Of a stretch of 10,066 bases of DNA, positions 1 through 5,348 are shown piece by piece; position 1 is the first letter of the stretch, and every line of letters begins with the position of its first letter. The position numbers and the translations under genes were made by a program. The notes under the pieces are model-generated. The model did not search any database. It was not told where the DNA came from and was given only the letters and a program-made list of their open reading frames with translations. The stretch is from an uncultured Eubacteriales bacterium. GTDB lineage: Bacteria > Bacillota > Clostridia > TANB77 > CAG-508. The stretch is taken from the NCBI GenBank assembly GCA_902760765.1, contig CACWHO010000027.1, positions 1-10,066 on the forward strand. Reading direction: 5' to 3'.

Positions 1-49
1 CAGTAATGTATTAAGCTGACCAATACTAATAAATCGAGGGCTTAACCAC
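1..49 (+). rRNA. 23S ribosomal RNA, 3' end (partial)
   Basis: The first bases carry the conserved 3' terminus of bacterial 23S rRNA: a run reading ctgaccaatactaataaatc, followed by gagggcttaacc. The gene enters from the left edge, so only about 49 nt are present. The exact 3' end is estimated. A 5S gene follows about 100 nt later, as in an ordinary 16S-23S-5S operon. CTTAAC (41-46) and GTTAAG (55-60) form a short inverted repeat across the predicted end, possibly part of the processing stem. Confidence 0.88.
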
Positions 50-147
50 AAAACGTTAAGTTAAGAAGTAATCGGAACTAAATCCAAAAAACTAAGAAAG
101 ATATTCATCTATGTATTTTTCAGTGTACTTATACACTTATATAATTT
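50..147 (+). other. 23S-5S internal transcribed spacer
   Basis: AT-rich spacer between the two rRNA genes with no tRNA and no ORF. It holds a small perfect hairpin, AGTGTA-CTTA-TACACT, at 122-137, about ten bases before the 5S 5' end, which may take part in rRNA processing. That role is inferred from position only. Confidence 0.6.
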
Positions 148-264
148 TCTAGTGATGATGACATTTAGGGTAATACCTGTTCCCATTCCGAACACAGAAG
201 TCAAGCCTAAGTGTGCCGAAAATACTTGCGGGTTACCCTGCTGGGAAAATAGGTTGTCGCTAGA
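148..264 (+). rRNA. rrf: 5S ribosomal RNA
   Basis: The 117-nt span has the 5S hallmarks: the loop sequence cctgttcccattccgaacac, the aagtcaagcctaa helix, and terminal helix I formed by TCTAG (148-152) with CTAGA (260-264), continuing inward with G-U-containing pairs. The 3' end runs directly into a run of eight T (265-272). Helix I plus this T-tract could act as the rRNA operon terminator, since I see no other hairpin before the next gene. Ends are accurate to a few bases. Confidence 0.93.
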
Positions 265-377
265 TTTTTTTTATTTAAAATAAATTATTAATAAATTTTT
301 ATTTAAAAGTTAAATATAAGTTATTTTGTACATAAAATGATTTATATTTAATTTTTAAAGAAGGAAGGAATAAATCT

Positions 378-944
378 ATGTCAAAAGTTATGTGGAAACC
401 AGGAACGTTTTTATATCCAATCCCAGCAGTAATGGTAAGTTGTGGAACAATGGAAAAATCAAATATAATTACTGTTGCATGGACAGGAATATTAAATACA
501 AATCCTGCAATGGTTTATATATCTGTAAGATCAAGCAGATATTCTCATGATATTATAAAAAAACAAGGAGAATTTGTTATTAATTTAACAACAAAAGAAC
601 TTGTAAAAGCGACAGATTGGTGTGGTGTAAATAGTGGTAAAAATCATGATAAATTTAAGGAAATGAATCTACATAAAGAAAAAGCAAATTTTGTAGAATG
701 TCCAATGATAAAAGAAAGCCCTGTTTCAATTGAATGTAAAGTCAAAGAAATTAAAGAACTTGGAAGTCATACAATGTTTATGGCAGATGTGCTTGCAATA
801 AATAGTGATGAAAAATATATTGATAAAAATGGAGCATTTGACATATCAAAATGTGATTTAATTTCATACAATAATGGAGGCTATTATTCTGTTGGAAAAA
901 AACTTGGAAAGTTTGGATTTTCAGTACAGAAAAAAAGAAAATAG
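378..944 (+). CDS. flavin reductase-like, FMN-binding protein (DIM6/NTAB family)
   Basis: This 188-residue protein matches the flavin reductase-like split-barrel family, small soluble FMN-binding proteins that typically use NAD(P)H to reduce flavin or pass electrons to partners. Family features include the N-terminal 'PGTFLYPIPAVMVSCG' strand, the NIITVAWTG...NPAMVYISVRSSRYS segment that in the family contacts FMN, and the following EFVINL strand. Length is usual for the family. The start has a good site, AAGGAAGGA at 361-369. The C terminus is lysine-rich. The gene stands alone between the rRNA operon and rpmG; I see no convincing promoter in 265-377 and no terminator hairpin in 945-1037, both simply AT-rich. 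Substrate and partner cannot be told from sequence; some relatives are annotated as high-molecular-weight rubredoxins or putative oxidoreductases. Confidence 0.85.
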   Translation: MSKVMWKPGTFLYPIPAVMVSCGTMEKSNIITVAWTGILNTNPAMVYISVRSSRYSHDIIKKQGEFVINLTTKELVKATDWCGVNSGKNHDKFKEMNLHKEKANFVECPMIKESPVSIECKVKEIKELGSHTMFMADVLAINSDEKYIDKNGAFDISKCDLISYNNGGYYSVGKKLGKFGFSVQKKRK

Positions 945-1037
945 TAAAATAAAAAATTAAAAATATTTAAAATATTAATAAGGTAAAAAATTATTTAAAA
1001 ATATTTGCAAAACTTTTATAAAATCTTACTAAAATCA

Positions 1038-1066
1038 TTGACATAGCAGGTAAAAAGTGGTAAAAT
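1038..1066 (+). promoter_or_regulatory. sigma-A promoter of the rpmG-secE-nusG cluster
   Basis: A perfect -35 TTGACA (1038-1043), a 17-base spacer and -10 TAAAAT (1061-1066). The -10 is preceded by TGG, giving an extended -10 (TGn). Predicted start is about 1073. It is the only strong promoter seen before rpmG, so it probably drives rpmG-secE-nusG and perhaps the L11-L1 genes, since no good promoter is visible in 2254-2377. Confidence 0.85.
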
Positions 1067-1072
1067 TATTAA

Positions 1073-1093
1073 GCATATGTGGTTGACATATGC
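1073..1093 (+). repeat. perfect inverted repeat at the predicted rpmG transcription start
   Basis: GCATATGT (1073-1080), a five-base loop GGTTG, then ACATATGC (1086-1093) form a perfect 8-bp inverted repeat. It begins where transcription from the 1038-1066 promoter should start. It could be a 5'-terminal mRNA hairpin that protects the transcript, or an operator read as DNA. The symmetry is seen; the function is inferred. Confidence 0.65.
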
Positions 1094-1135
1094 TCACATC
1101 GTTTAAAAAAGTAATAATACGGAGGTGTATTAAAA

Positions 1136-1300
1136 ATGGCTTCAAAAGGACCAAGAGAAAATATAACATTAGAATGTACAGAATGCAAAAACAGAAATTA
1201 CGTTACATCAAAAAATAAAAGAAACAATACAGATAGATTAGAAATAGTCAAATACTGCAAATTCTGTAAAAAACGTACAACACATAAAGAAACAAAATAA
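1136..1300 (+). CDS. rpmG: 50S ribosomal protein L33 (zinc-binding form)
   Basis: A 54-residue protein that begins MASKGPRENITLECTEC and ends near HKETK, the size and pattern of bacterial L33 in the large ribosomal subunit. It is the C+ form: cysteine pairs C14/C17 and C41/C44 form a zinc ribbon. ATG 1136 sits about eight bases after GGAGGTG (1121-1127). It is first in the cluster, 25 bases before secE, the order often seen in Bacillota. The C+ form usually implies that under zinc shortage a C- paralogue could replace it; no such paralogue is in this window. Confidence 0.95.
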   Translation: MASKGPRENITLECTECKNRNYVTSKNKRNNTDRLEIVKYCKFCKKRTTHKETK

Positions 1301-1325
1301 AAGGCTGTTTTAGGGAGGAAACAAA

Positions 1326-1667
1326 ATGGCTAAGAAAGATGAAAAGAATATAAAAAACAAAAAAAGCTATTATAAAGAATTTAAAGCAGAACTAAAAAAA
1401 GTAGTATGGCCTACACCAAAACAGTTACTTAACAATACAAGTGCTGTCTTAGCAATTGTTATAGTTTCTGCAATAATTGTAGCAATTTTAAATTTTGCAT
1501 TTGATTCTTTAAATAAATATGGAATAGACAAATTAAAATCACAAATAAGCAATTCAACAAGTAATACAATAGAATCAGAAGAAAACAACTCAAATGTAGT
1601 TGATAATTCTATAGAAGAAAGCAATTCAGCTTCAGTTGATAATTCTGTAGAAGAAAATGCACAATAA
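1326..1667 (+). CDS. secE: preprotein translocase subunit SecE with a long acidic C-terminal tail
   Basis: SecE clamps the SecY channel in the cytoplasmic membrane. The 113-residue protein has the family core: a basic N terminus, the amphipathic helix with the signature EFKAELKKVVWPTPKQLL (about 18-35), and one membrane helix at about 39-59 (AVLAIVIVSAIIVAILNFAF). Gram-positive SecE is usually about 60 residues. Here about 45 further residues rich in Ser, Asn and Glu follow the membrane helix; by SecE topology they would lie outside the cell. They include an imprecise 12-residue repeat (VDNSIEE.../VDNSVEE). The start follows agggagga (1312-1319). It lies between rpmG and nusG, the normal context. 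The core is certain; the tail is unusual but in frame. Confidence 0.95.
   Translation: MAKKDEKNIKNKKSYYKEFKAELKKVVWPTPKQLLNNTSAVLAIVIVSAIIVAILNFAFDSLNKYGIDKLKSQISNSTSNTIESEENNSNVVDNSIEESNSASVDNSVEENAQ
1599..1656 (+). repeat. direct repeat inside the secE tail
   Basis: The 22-base unit at 1599-1620 recurs at 1635-1656 with one mismatch (A/G at the I/V codon), a period of 36 bases or 12 codons. It encodes VDNSIEE and VDNSVEE in the SecE C-terminal tail and suggests the tail grew by a short duplication. Confidence 0.8.
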
Positions 1668-1716
1668 AATAATAGCTAAAATAAATTTTATAAATATATC
1701 AAAAGGAGGCTAAACG

Positions 1717-2253
1717 GTGTCTCAAAAAGATTATGATATGAATCCAAGATGGTATGTTGTACATACATATTCTGGATATGAAAATAAAGTAAAAAAAGAT
1801 TTAGAGAAAACTATCAAAAATAGAGGACTTGAAGATTATTTCTTTGATATCATAGTTCCAATGGAAGAACAAATTGAAATAAAAGATGGAAAAAGAAAAA
1901 CAAATTTAAAAAAAGTTTTTCCAGGTTATGTTTTAATTAAGATGATTGTTACAGAGGAAACATGGTATATTGTTAGAAATACAAGAGGTGCAACAGGATT
2001 TGTTGGTTCAGGAACAGACCCAATTCCATTAACTGATGAAGAAATCAAAAATATGGGATTTGAAGATGCACTTGTTAATGTTGATTATGAAATCAATGAC
2101 CAAGTTGAAGTTACAAATGGACCATTTAAAGATTTTATTGGAAGTGTTCAAGAAATTAACAAAGAAAAGCATAAAGTTAAAGTATTGTTATCTATGTTTG
2201 GTAGAGAAACACCAGTAGAACTTGATTTTTCACAAGTTAAAAAAGTTCAATAA
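1717..2253 (+). CDS. nusG: transcription termination/antitermination factor NusG
   Basis: NusG binds RNA polymerase and modulates pausing, termination and transcription-translation coupling. The 178-residue protein has the NGN domain (about 11-110: RWYVVHTYSGYENKV, then KVFPGYVLIKM and VRNTRGATGFVG) and a C-terminal KOW domain (about 126-175: DQVEVTNGPFKDFIGSV to FGRETPVELDFSQV). The length is typical. I choose GTG 1717 as start because AAAGGAGG (about 1702-1709) lies seven bases before it; the in-frame ATG at 1738 has no such site. It follows secE by 49 bases and precedes rplK by 124 AT-rich bases. Confidence 0.97.
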   Translation: MSQKDYDMNPRWYVVHTYSGYENKVKKDLEKTIKNRGLEDYFFDIIVPMEEQIEIKDGKRKTNLKKVFPGYVLIKMIVTEETWYIVRNTRGATGFVGSGTDPIPLTDEEIKNMGFEDALVNVDYEINDQVEVTNGPFKDFIGSVQEINKEKHKVKVLLSMFGRETPVELDFSQVKKVQ

Positions 2254-2377
2254 TATTATTATAAATTTATAAACTGAATATATAAATAAAATATGAAAAT
2301 TTATAAATAAAAGTAATATGTATTAAAATAAATCAATTAATTGAAAACAAAAATTTTTAGAGGAGGTGCCAATAAAA

Positions 2378-2735
2378 ATGGCTGAGAAAGAAGTTTCAAA
2401 TATAATTAAATTACAAATAGAAGCAGGAAAAGCTACACCAGCTCCACCAGTAGGACCTGCACTAGGTTCAAGTGGTGTTAATATTATGCAATTTGTAAAG
2501 GAATTTAATGATAGAACAGCAAGTGAAGCAGGAATGATTATACCAGTTGTTATAACTGTATATAAAGATAAATCTTTTGATTTTATAACAAAAGTACCAT
2601 GCTAAAATAACAAAAGAGCAAGTTAAAGCTATTGCTGAACAAAAAATGCCAGACTTAAATGCTGCATCATTAGAAACAGCAATGAGTATGGTTGAAGGAA
2701 CAGCTAGATCAATGGGTGTAGTTGTTGTAGAATAA
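2378..2735 (+). pseudogene. rplK: 50S ribosomal protein L11, broken by an internal deletion and frameshift
   Basis: L11 forms the GTPase-associated region with L10 and L7/L12 and is needed for RelA-type stringent sensing and thiostrepton binding. ATG 2378 follows AGGAGGTG (2361-2368); a GTG inside that site is not the start. The first frame gives an intact N-terminal domain through SFDFITK (residue 72), then V-P-C and a stop at 2603-2605. The C-terminal RNA-binding domain resumes at 2601 in the +1 frame as AKITKEQVKAIAEQKMPDLN and ends with GTARSMGVVVVE before TAA 2733-2735. The linker segment (family TPPAAVLLKKA...KV, about 24 residues) is absent, a net loss of about 71 bp against the usual 141 residues. 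As written, only a 75-residue protein lacking the RNA-binding domain is made. It may be a real lesion or an assembly error. Confidence 0.9.
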
Positions 2736-2746
2736 TATAATAATAA

Positions 2747-2780
2747 TTGGGAGAGTAAAACTCGATAGAACCAAAGGAGG
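2747..2780 (+). promoter_or_regulatory. probable L1 autoregulatory mRNA hairpin overlapping the rplA ribosome binding site
   Basis: TTGG (2747-2750) pairs with CCAA (2771-2774); inside it GAGT (2753-2756) pairs with ACTC (2760-2763) around an AAA loop. An asymmetric internal loop, GA against GATAGAA, separates the stems. Two short helices with an asymmetric GATA/GATG-containing loop resemble L1 sites on 23S rRNA and on mRNA. The lower stem runs into the AAAGGAGG Shine-Dalgarno (2773-2780), so bound L1 could block its own translation. Pairing is seen; L1 binding is inferred. Confidence 0.45.
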
Positions 2781-2786
2781 AAAAAA

Positions 2787-3428
2787 ATGAAAAAATTAGC
2801 AAAGAGATATGCAGAAAGTGCAAAATTAGTAGAAAAAAACAAAGAATATGACATTAATGAAGCTTTAGACATTATTGAAAAAATGCCAAAAGCAAAATTT
2901 GATGAAACAGTTGAATTACACGTTAAATTAGGTGTAGATTCAAAACATGCTGACCAACAAGTTAGAGGTACAGTTGTACTTCCAAATGGTACAGGTAAAA
3001 CACAAAAAGTTTTAGTATTTGCAAAAGGACCAAAAGCTGAAGAAGCTGAAATTCAAAATGAGAATTGGTTTGATTATGACGTTGTAGTTGCAACACCAGA
3101 TATGATGGGTGTTGTTGGAAGATTAGGTAAAGTATTAGGACCAAAAGGATTAATGCCTAACCCAAAATCTGGAACAGTTACAATGGATGTTACAAAAGCA
3201 ATTAAAGAAATCAAATCTGGTAAAGTAGAATATAGATTAGATAAAAACAATATTATACACTTAGGATTTGGTAAAGTTTCTTTTGGAGCTAAAAAATTAG
3301 CTGAAAATTATGAAACTGTTATGAATGCAATTATAAAAGCAAAACCAGCAGCAGCAAAAGGACAATACATAAAAAGTGTATCTGTAACAACAACAATGGG
3401 ACCTGGATTATTTATTAATCAAAAATAA
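2787..3428 (+). CDS. rplA: 50S ribosomal protein L1 with an internal in-frame deletion
   Basis: L1 binds the mobile L1 stalk of 23S rRNA and helps release deacylated tRNA from the E site; in many bacteria it also represses its own operon. The protein is clearly L1: YDINEALDIIEKMPKAKFDETVELHVKL, the VRGTVVLPNGTGK segment, VVATPDMMGVVGRLGKVLGPKGLMPNPKSGTV, and C-terminal KAKPAAAKGQYIKSVSVTTTMGPG. At 213 residues it is short: the family has about 230. The gap is in domain II, where KAEEAE (to residue 88) joins directly to IQNENWFDYDVV; the usual ...AGADFVG...LVxK stretch of about 15 residues is missing. The reading frame is kept. RNA binding resides mainly in domain I, so partial function is possible. 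ATG 2787 follows AAAGGAGG (2773-2780). Confidence 0.92.
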   Translation: MKKLAKRYAESAKLVEKNKEYDINEALDIIEKMPKAKFDETVELHVKLGVDSKHADQQVRGTVVLPNGTGKTQKVLVFAKGPKAEEAEIQNENWFDYDVVVATPDMMGVVGRLGKVLGPKGLMPNPKSGTVTMDVTKAIKEIKSGKVEYRLDKNNIIHLGFGKVSFGAKKLAENYETVMNAIIKAKPAAAKGQYIKSVSVTTTMGPGLFINQK

Positions 3429-3436
3429 ATATTAAA

Positions 3437-3552
3437 GCCAAAGACAGTAGGTTAAGCGAATGTAGCTTACAAAAATTTCCCTACCGAGGTAAAATAAAAA
3501 AGTGTAAAAACACTCTTTATAGCCTTGGTATAGGAATATAAAGAGTGTTTTT
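3437..3552 (+). ncRNA. ribosomal protein L10 leader (rplJL autoregulatory RNA)
   Basis: The segment gccaaagacagtagg ... ccctaccgagg is the conserved core of the L10 leader, a kink-turn-containing element bound by the L10-L7/L12 complex. GTAGG (3447-3451) pairs with CCTAC (3480-3484), and TAAGC/GCTTA (3453-3457/3465-3469) forms the inner hairpin. An intrinsic terminator (3506-3552) follows before rplJ. In this family, excess L10-L12 bound to the leader lowers rplJL expression by termination. Location directly before rplJ supports the call. Confidence 0.88.
3506..3552 (+). terminator. attenuator hairpin of the L10 leader
   Basis: AAAAACACTCTTTAT (3506-3520) and ATAAAGAGTGTTTTT (3538-3552) form a perfect 15-bp stem with a 17-base loop; the descending arm ends in five T. 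The loop segment GCCTTGGTA (3522-3530) can pair over nine positions, two of them G-U, with TACCGAGGT (3482-3490) of the leader core, offering an alternative fold. It lies 45 bases before rplJ. Confidence 0.85.
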
Positions 3553-3597
3553 AATTTTAAATTTATAAAATTAATATTTATTAGGAGGTGAAAAACA

Positions 3598-4119
3598 ATG
3601 GCAAATGAAAAAATATTAAATCAAAAGAAAGAAGAAGTTACAAAATTAGCAAATAAAATAAAAGAATCTAAAATAGTACTTTTAACAGACTATAGAGGAA
3701 TAAATGTTGAAGATGTAACAAACTTAAGAACTGATTTAAGAAAGGCAAATAGTGAATATTGTGTTATAAAAAACAATATTACAAGAAGAGCATTAGAAGA
3801 AGCTGGAGTTGAGGGACTAGAAGATAAATTAGTAGGACCTACAGCAGTTATCTTAAATAATGAAGACTATTTAGAAACAGCAAAAATAATTTACAACTTC
3901 ACAAAAGATAATGATTATTACAAAATTAAAGGTGGAGTTATTGATGGAAAAGTAATGAGTGCTGATGAAATAGTTACATTAGCAAAATTACCATCAAAAG
4001 AAACATTATTATCAATGCTTGCTGGTGCATTACTTGCAAATGTATCAAAACTTGCAGTTGCACTTGACCAAGTAAGAATTCAAAAAGAAAATGGTTCTGC
4101 AGAAACAACAGAAGCATAA
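3598..4119 (+). CDS. rplJ: 50S ribosomal protein L10
   Basis: L10 anchors the L7/L12 dimers to the ribosomal stalk base. The 173-residue protein has the family's N-terminal RNA/L11-contact domain (about 1-110), with VLLTDYRGINVEDVTNLR at 27-44 and the conserved VIKNNITRRALEEAG at 56-70. The LVGPTAV turn follows, and then a C-terminal helical spine for L7/L12 (LPSKETLLSMLAGALLANVSKLAVALDQV). Length is normal and no gap is seen, unlike its neighbours rplK and rplA. ATG 3598 follows AGGAGGTG (3583-3590). Expression should be controlled by the upstream leader and attenuator. A gap of 112 AT-rich bases separates it from rplL. Confidence 0.97.
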   Translation: MANEKILNQKKEEVTKLANKIKESKIVLLTDYRGINVEDVTNLRTDLRKANSEYCVIKNNITRRALEEAGVEGLEDKLVGPTAVILNNEDYLETAKIIYNFTKDNDYYKIKGGVIDGKVMSADEIVTLAKLPSKETLLSMLAGALLANVSKLAVALDQVRIQKENGSAETTEA

Positions 4120-4231
4120 AAATTTAATTTTAAAAAAATATTAACTCAAAAAAATTAAAAAAGTTAAATAAAATAATGAATGATTTAACTAAAATTTTTA
4201 AAATAAAAATAAATATTAGGAGGATTTAAAA

Positions 4232-4600
4232 ATGAGTAAAGAAGAAATGATTGAAGAAATCAAAAAAATGACAGTTGTTGAATTAAACGACTTAGTAAAA
4301 GCTATAGAAGAAGAATTTGGAGTATCTGCAGTTGCAGCAGCTGCACCAGCAGCAGGAGTTGCTGGAGGAGCTGAAGCAGCAGCTGAAAAAACATCATTTA
4401 ATGTTGTTTTAAAAGAATCTGGAGATCAAAAAATAAAAGTAATCAAAGTAGTTAGAGATGCTACAGGATTAGGATTAAAAGAAGCTAAAGATTTAGTTGA
4501 TGGAGCTCCAAAAACAGTTAAAGAAAATGCAACAAAAGAAGAAGCTGAAGACTTAAAAGCTAAATTTGAAGAAGTAGGAGCTGTTGTTGAATTACAATAA
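4232..4600 (+). CDS. rplL: 50S ribosomal protein L7/L12
   Basis: The acidic stalk protein that recruits translational GTPases. All parts are visible in 122 residues: the N-terminal dimerisation helices (about 1-30, MTVVELNDLVKAIEEEFGV), an alanine/glycine-rich hinge (about 33-52) and the C-terminal factor-binding domain (about 53-122), with the conserved KIKVIKVVRDATGLGLKEAKDLVDGAPKTVKE surface. ATG 4232 follows AGGAGG (4218-4223). It is last in the unit: a strong terminator begins 33 bases after its stop, and rpoB does not follow as it usually does in Bacillota. Confidence 0.98.
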   Translation: MSKEEMIEEIKKMTVVELNDLVKAIEEEFGVSAVAAAAPAAGVAGGAEAAAEKTSFNVVLKESGDQKIKVIKVVRDATGLGLKEAKDLVDGAPKTVKENATKEEAEDLKAKFEEVGAVVELQ

Positions 4601-4632
4601 TAGTTTACAAACCTTGTAATAAATATATAAAG

Positions 4633-4665
4633 AAATCCCAAGAACACACGTCTTGGGATTTTTTT
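4633..4665 (+). terminator. intrinsic terminator after rplL
   Basis: AAATCCCAAGA (4633-4643), loop ACACACG, TCTTGGGATTT (4651-4661): an 11-bp perfect stem running into seven T (4659-4665). It is the clearest terminator in the window and ends the ribosomal protein unit. Confidence 0.95.
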
Positions 4666-4677
4666 GTGCCAAAATTA

Positions 4678-4706
4678 TTGATTAAAGCTGAAAAATGTGG
4701 TATAAT
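4678..4706 (+). promoter_or_regulatory. sigma-A promoter of the 99-residue unknown gene
   Basis: -35 TTGATT (4678-4683), 17-base spacer, -10 TATAAT (4701-4706) preceded by TGG (extended -10). It starts 13 bases after the rplL terminator, so the following gene is transcribed independently. Confidence 0.8.
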
Positions 4707-4731
4707 ATATCATATAGTTTTAAGGATAGAG

Positions 4732-4758
4732 GTGAAAATTAAAACAATATTGTTTTAA
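4732..4758 (+). promoter_or_regulatory. leader with possible 8-codon upstream ORF and 20-bp palindrome
   Basis: The next gene has no Shine-Dalgarno at the usual distance; the purine site taaggatagagg (4721-4732) is over 30 bases before its ATG. Between them GTG 4732 opens eight codons (reading MKIKTILF) ending at TAA 4756-4758, six bases before ATG 4765. TTAAAACAATATTGTTTTAA (4739-4758) is a perfect 20-base palindrome over the same stretch. Either reinitiation after the short ORF, or an RNA fold bringing the site closer, could explain translation; the palindrome could also be an operator. Confidence 0.4.
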
Positions 4759-4764
4759 GAAAAT

Positions 4765-5064
4765 ATGGATAATACACAAGTTGAAGTTTATAAATTTAAA
4801 ATGTCATATATTAAAGACTTTTTTGTTGATTTATTTGGAAATTCAAATAGTGAAAATGACGAATTAATTGAAAAAGAAGTAGAGGAGATAAGAAAACAAG
4901 AGAATCCTGAATACATTAAAAAACTAGAAAAAGAAATGGAAAACCACGAAATTAGTACTAGAAAAGCAAAAAACAAAATTGAAATTGGTAATGAAAAAAG
5001 CGAAAAAGGTTCTAAAGCTATAAAGAAAAATAAAGATGATAAGTTAGAGGAAAAAGAAATATAA
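4765..5064 (+). CDS. hypothetical protein, small, highly charged
   Basis: I do not recognise this 99-residue protein. It has no signal peptide, membrane span or cysteine. Residues 14-26 (SYIKDFFVDLFGN) could be a short amphipathic helix. Residues about 33-62 are a Glu/Lys-rich helix of likely coiled-coil type. The remainder is Lys/Glu-rich and probably disordered. It has its own promoter (4678-4706) and an odd leader without a normally spaced ribosome site; ATG 4801 (residue 13) is an alternative start with no better site. Codon use looks like its neighbours. The clean promoter and open frame suggest a real gene, but with no domain evidence it could be lineage-specific. No terminator hairpin is clear in the 92 bases after its stop. 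Confidence 0.6.
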   Translation: MDNTQVEVYKFKMSYIKDFFVDLFGNSNSENDELIEKEVEEIRKQENPEYIKKLEKEMENHEISTRKAKNKIEIGNEKSEKGSKAIKKNKDDKLEEKEI

Positions 5065-5156
5065 AGTTATTTTAAATTTTACTTATTGTTAAAAACTATT
5101 AAATAAAACTTTAATTAGATAAAAATCAAAATTTTATAATTTCTTTTTTCTTAACC

Positions 5157-5186
5157 TTGACAATGGTGCAAAATTAATGTTATAAT
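5157..5186 (+). promoter_or_regulatory. promoter of tRNA-Met
   Basis: -35 TTGACA (5157-5162), 18-base spacer, -10 TATAAT (5181-5186) with TGT before it (extended -10). Both hexamers are perfect. Predicted start is about 5193, ten bases before the tRNA. Confidence 0.88.
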
Positions 5187-5202
5187 AAACACTGCAGTAT
5201 AT

Positions 5203-5279
5203 GGCGATATAGCTCAGTTGGCTAGAGCATCCGGTTCATACCCGGCAGGTCATTGGTTCAAATCCAATTATCGCTACCA
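5203..5279 (+). tRNA. tRNA-Met (anticodon CAT), elongator type
   Basis: The 77-nt cloverleaf has acceptor strands GGCGATA/TATCGCT, D arm GCTC...GAGC, anticodon loop TTCATAC with CAT at 5237-5239, variable AGGTC, T arm ATTGG-TTCAAAT-CCAAT and an encoded CCA end. Its pattern matches bacterial elongator tRNA-Met rather than initiator (no run of three G-C pairs in the anticodon stem). Two weak points: G1-U72 wobble in the acceptor and a T-C mismatch at the top of the anticodon stem (27-43). A CAT anticodon could also be a lysidine-modified tRNA-Ile, judged less likely from overall similarity to tRNA-Met. Confidence 0.92.
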
Positions 5280-5348
5280 GGAATATAAAAAACGAAAATA
5301 AAATACTTCAACAAATTGAGGTATCTTATTTTCTTTTTTTTATATTCC
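5280..5348 (+). terminator. long hairpin terminator directly after tRNA-Met
   Basis: GGAATATAAAAAA (5280-5292) pairs with TTTTTTATATTCC (5336-5348); inside, GAAAATAAAATACTTCA (5294-5310) pairs with TGAGGTATCTTATTTTC (5317-5333), with one G-U and one mismatch, around an ACAAAT loop. The inner stem followed by the T-tract (5334-5341) is the terminator proper. The outer arms make a stem of nearly 30 bp that could also work from the opposite side. Confidence 0.85.

Noticed and set aside
2036..2218. 60-residue ORF inside nusG
   Set aside because: It overlaps nusG in another frame, with low-complexity composition expected of a shadow frame.
2366..2377. Upstream GTG start for rplK adding MPIK
   Set aside because: The GTG lies inside the AGGAGGTG Shine-Dalgarno; L11 proteins begin at the MAEKEVSN-type start given by ATG 2378.
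2594..2606. Programmed +1 frameshift in rplK
   Set aside because: The two frames could be joined by +1 slippage, but the conserved linker of about 24 residues is absent from the DNA, so slippage would not restore L11; no slippery stop context as in prfB is seen.
2468..2872. 134-residue minus-strand ORF across rplK-rplA
   Set aside because: Antisense shadow of the ribosomal protein genes, with no ribosome site or family resemblance.
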